Source: Firmicutes bacterium UBA6418 (GTDB lineage Bacteria; Bacillota; Clostridia; Peptostreptococcales; Anaerovoracaceae). From it: 6,744 bases of DNA. Below, piece after piece: positions 4,781 through 6,744 of this stretch. The stretch's first letter is position 1. Each line of letters starts with the position of its first letter. The stretch is taken from contig DJPG01000070.1 in the NCBI GenBank assembly GCA_002439735.1, forward strand, positions 1 to 6,744. The letters run 5' to 3'. The notes beneath the pieces are model-generated. The model was given only the letters and a program-made list of their open reading frames with translations. It was not told the origin of the DNA and searched no databases. The translations under genes were made by a program, and so were the position numbers.

Positions 4781-5788
4781 ATGAAAAGAAAAAGAAATGC
4801 GAGAAAAATTTTCTCTGTGCTGCTCGTGCTGCTGCTGACCATGTCGCTGCTGGCAGGCTGTGGTGATTCGAGCGGAGACGGGGGCGAAGAAGCTGCAGCG
4901 GATCAGGTCAGTGAGATCGTCAAGGTGGCGGCGCTGAATGGACCGACCGGCATGGGGATGGTCAAGCTGATGGATTTGACGGATAAATACGAGATCACGA
5001 CCTATCAGGCACCGACGGATATCGCGCCGAAGCTGATCAAAGGCGAAGTGGACGTGGCGGCGCTGCCGTCCAATATGGCAGCCGTTCTGTACAACAAAAC
5101 CAAAGGGCAGGTTGTCGCAGTCAGTCCGATCGCGCTGGGTGTGCTTTACATTCTCGGCAACAATGCGGAGGTAACCGAGGTCAGCGATCTTGCGGGTAAG
5201 ACGATCGTGGCAAGCGGACAGGGCGGCACGCCGGAATACGTGCTGCAAAAGGTACTGGAACACGCAGGGCTTGAGATGGGGAAAGACGTAAAAGTGGAAT
5301 GGCTGGCAAGCCACGCGGATGTCAATACGAAGCTGCTGACGGAGGAGGGAACGATCGCGATGATCCCGGAACCGTTTGTATCGACGGCACTGGCAGCCGG
5401 AAAAGCGGGCGTCGCGCAGCTGTTTGACCTCAACGCGCTCTGGAGCGAGGCAACCGGTCAGGAACTGCCGATGGGTGTTCTGGTCGCCACAAAGGCATTT
5501 GTCACAGAGCGTGAAGATGATCTGAAAGTGCTGCTGGCAGACTATCAGGCTTCGGTGGATTTTGTCAACAACAGTCCGGCAGAAGCCGCGAAGAAAATTG
5601 TAGAAAAAGGCTTTATCGGCAAGGTCGAGATCGCCGAAGCGGCAATCCCGAACTGTCACATCGTGCTGTACAGCGGCGACCAAAAGGAAGCGGGCGAGGC
5701 AATGCTCAAGACGTTTAATGAAACGCTGTTCGCGATGGATCCTGCAGCAGTCGGCGGCAGCCTGCCGGGGGACGATTTGTACTACTAG
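4781..5788 (+). CDS. ABC transporter substrate-binding lipoprotein (SsuA/THI5-like)
   Basis: This is the extracytoplasmic binding protein of an ABC importer, anchored to the membrane by a lipid. The N-terminus has basic residues 2-9, a hydrophobic core, and a lipobox LLAGC with the lipidated Cys at residue 27, followed by a Gly/Ser/Glu-rich linker to about residue 45. The mature part has the two-lobed pattern of the NMT1/THI5 and SsuA/TauA class: an opening VKVAALNGPTGMGM, DVAALPSNMAAVLYNK (91-106), a DLAGKTIVASGQGGTPEYVL segment (136-155) and IPEPFVSTAL (195-204). The C-terminus VGGSLPGDDLYY is like that of many clostridial relatives. ATG 4781 is preferred because AAAGGA lies 8 bases upstream and the signal peptide starts there; earlier starts at 4745 or 4748 only add a polar stretch. 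The ligand is unknown: sulfonates, pyrimidine precursors or another small molecule are possible for the class. Confidence 0.88.
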   Translation: MKRKRNARKIFSVLLVLLLTMSLLAGCGDSSGDGGEEAAADQVSEIVKVAALNGPTGMGMVKLMDLTDKYEITTYQAPTDIAPKLIKGEVDVAALPSNMAAVLYNKTKGQVVAVSPIALGVLYILGNNAEVTEVSDLAGKTIVASGQGGTPEYVLQKVLEHAGLEMGKDVKVEWLASHADVNTKLLTEEGTIAMIPEPFVSTALAAGKAGVAQLFDLNALWSEATGQELPMGVLVATKAFVTEREDDLKVLLADYQASVDFVNNSPAEAAKKIVEKGFIGKVEIAEAAIPNCHIVLYSGDQKEAGEAMLKTFNETLFAMDPAAVGGSLPGDDLYY

Positions 5789-5911
5789 CGCGCTCTGCCC
5801 ATTCCGCTTTGACGCAGGGTAACAGCATCTGTGCGGGATGCGCAATAAGGTACGATACAGGATGGGGAAAGCTGTGTCAAGCACATGGCGTGCAAAAAAG
5901 CAAGGAATGCG

Positions 5912-6744
5912 ATGAAACAGAGAAAAAAAAGCCCGTCTGGTGCGGGCATGAAAACAAAAACAGAACATCGCGCGAAACAGGCAGGCAGGTGGATCGCCAT
6001 CTGCCTGTTTTGGCTTGCAATCTGGCAGCTTGGGGCGACGCTTGTCGGAAGCAGCCTGCTTCTGCCATCACCGTGGGAAACCGTGAGGACACTCGGGAAG
6101 CTTGCCGGTGAATCATCGTTTTATCGGAATATCGCATGGACGATGCTGCGCTGTGTGCTGGCCATGCTGCTTTCGTTTGCGGCAGGAGCGGCTTGCGCGT
6201 GGCTGGCTTATCGGCATCGATGGATCCGGACGCTGCTGGCACTGCCGGTCAGCTTTTTTAAGGCAGTGCCGGTGATGGCGATCATCATCTATGTGATCCT
6301 GCTGATACAGGCAGACTGGGTTGCCGTAGTGGTCTGTTTTTTGATGTGCTTCCCGGTGGTCTATACGAATCTCTTGGGAGGACTGGACGCTGTTTCGGAT
6401 GAACTACTGGAAGTCGCGAGGGTTTACGAGCTGGATGGCAGCCAGCGCCTGCGGCTGCTGTATCTGCCGGCGCTGCTGACGCCGATCAAAACTTCCGTGC
6501 AACTCATCGCGGGGCTTTCATGGAAAGCCGTCGTGGCAGCGGAGGTCTTGGCGGTACCGGCGTATTCGCTGGGCTATCCGATGCTGAGCGCGAAGTATTA
6601 TCTGGAAACGCCGCGGCTGTTTGCCTATATTGCAGTGATCGTGCTGCTCAGCATCGGATTTGAAAAACTGATCTGCCATCTGCTTGCGACATTGACCTGG
6701 CAGCCCTATGCGGGTAGTAGGCTACGCAGATGGCTGAATGCCGC
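5912..6744 (+). CDS. ABC transporter permease, SsuC/ThiX-like (3' end beyond window)
   Basis: This is the membrane subunit expected to pair with the preceding binding protein. The open frame covers 277 complete codons and continues past the right edge. It shows about six hydrophobic segments (roughly residues 27-45, 76-99, 105-131, 135-153, 192-218, 236-259) and the EAA loop that contacts the ATPase, EVARVYELDGSQRLRLLYLP (167-186), with the conserved Gly at 176 and LP at 185-186. The LLLPSPWETV motif near residue 49 is typical of SsuC/TauC-type permeases. ATG 5912 is chosen because AAGGA (5902-5906) is 5 bases upstream; ATG 5948 is an in-frame alternative with no ribosome binding site. The 123-base gap after the binding protein holds only a weak hairpin (GCATC/GATGC, 5825-5841) and no clear promoter or terminator, so cotranscription is likely. 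By length the gene is close to complete, and an ATPase gene probably follows. Confidence 0.9.
   Translation, partial: MKQRKKSPSGAGMKTKTEHRAKQAGRWIAICLFWLAIWQLGATLVGSSLLLPSPWETVRTLGKLAGESSFYRNIAWTMLRCVLAMLLSFAAGAACAWLAYRHRWIRTLLALPVSFFKAVPVMAIIIYVILLIQADWVAVVVCFLMCFPVVYTNLLGGLDAVSDELLEVARVYELDGSQRLRLLYLPALLTPIKTSVQLIAGLSWKAVVAAEVLAVPAYSLGYPMLSAKYYLETPRLFAYIAVIVLLSIGFEKLICHLLATLTWQPYAGSRLRRWLNA
5923..5947 (-). terminator. Minus-strand terminator-like hairpin inside the permease start
   Basis: On the minus strand GCCCG (5947-5943) and CGGGC (5935-5931) form a five-pair, all G-C stem with a seven-base loop, followed directly by eight T (5930-5923). It has the form of a short intrinsic terminator for leftward transcription. 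It overlaps codons 4-12 of the permease. No minus-strand gene is seen to its right, so it may be chance from a lysine-rich start. Confidence 0.35.

Noticed and set aside
4151..5968. 605-codon minus-strand ORF across the TM1266 gene and the binding protein
   Set aside because: Antisense to two confident genes and a structured leader, rich in Cys, His and Arg, with no family motif; its length reflects codon bias.
5809..6111. 100-codon plus-strand ORF between the binding protein and permease
   Set aside because: It overlaps the permease in another frame, has no ribosome binding site, and shows no domain.

Overview
The window looks like chromosomal DNA from a low-to-mid GC Bacillota (Firmicutes), most likely an anaerobic clostridial lineage. 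The clues are strong GGAGG-type ribosome binding sites, a lipoprotein signal with a lipobox, a TagO/WecA-type glycan-lipid transferase, a Gram-positive style secretion signal ending in AFA|AE, and a TM1266-family protein, a family found with [FeFe]-hydrogenases. I cannot name genus or species. No rRNA, tRNA, insertion sequence, prophage or CRISPR array is visible.

Layout. (1) 1-111, minus strand: the first 37 codons of a secreted or cell-surface protein that runs off the left edge. (2) 112-709: a 598-base regulatory interval. It holds, on the minus strand, a strong promoter, a small candidate leader ORF containing a five-fold CCAAG/CTTGG pentanucleotide repeat, an intrinsic terminator inside that ORF, and a long hairpin. 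A plus-strand promoter faces the minus one across the repeat. The promoter of the next operon follows. (3) 710-4295, plus strand: a compact five-gene operon coding for a prepilin peptidase, the CRM-domain ribosome assembly factor YhbY, tRNA pseudouridine synthase TruA, a dCMP deaminase and a TagO/WecA-like GlcNAc-1-phosphate transferase. Gaps are 39, 11, 2 and 3 bases. (4) 4296-4492: a structured leader ending in a terminator hairpin with a plausible antiterminator partner. (5) 4493-6744, plus strand: a small TM1266-family putative hydrogenase-system regulator, a substrate-binding lipoprotein of the SsuA/THI5-like class and its ABC permease, which runs off the right edge; the ATPase gene would be expected just beyond.

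How the parts work together. The five-gene operon is mostly housekeeping (ribosome assembly, tRNA modification, dUMP supply, cell-wall polymer initiation) with a prepilin peptidase at its head. The right-hand set is a transporter of unknown ligand tied to a regulator linked by family to [FeFe]-hydrogenase, probably under leader-RNA control. The most unusual part is the left regulatory interval. In the present repeat length the leader ORF reads through the terminator, while a gain or loss of one repeat unit would stop translation before it. This suggests a phase-variable, translation-dependent attenuator for the surface protein gene. That model is inference from sequence only.
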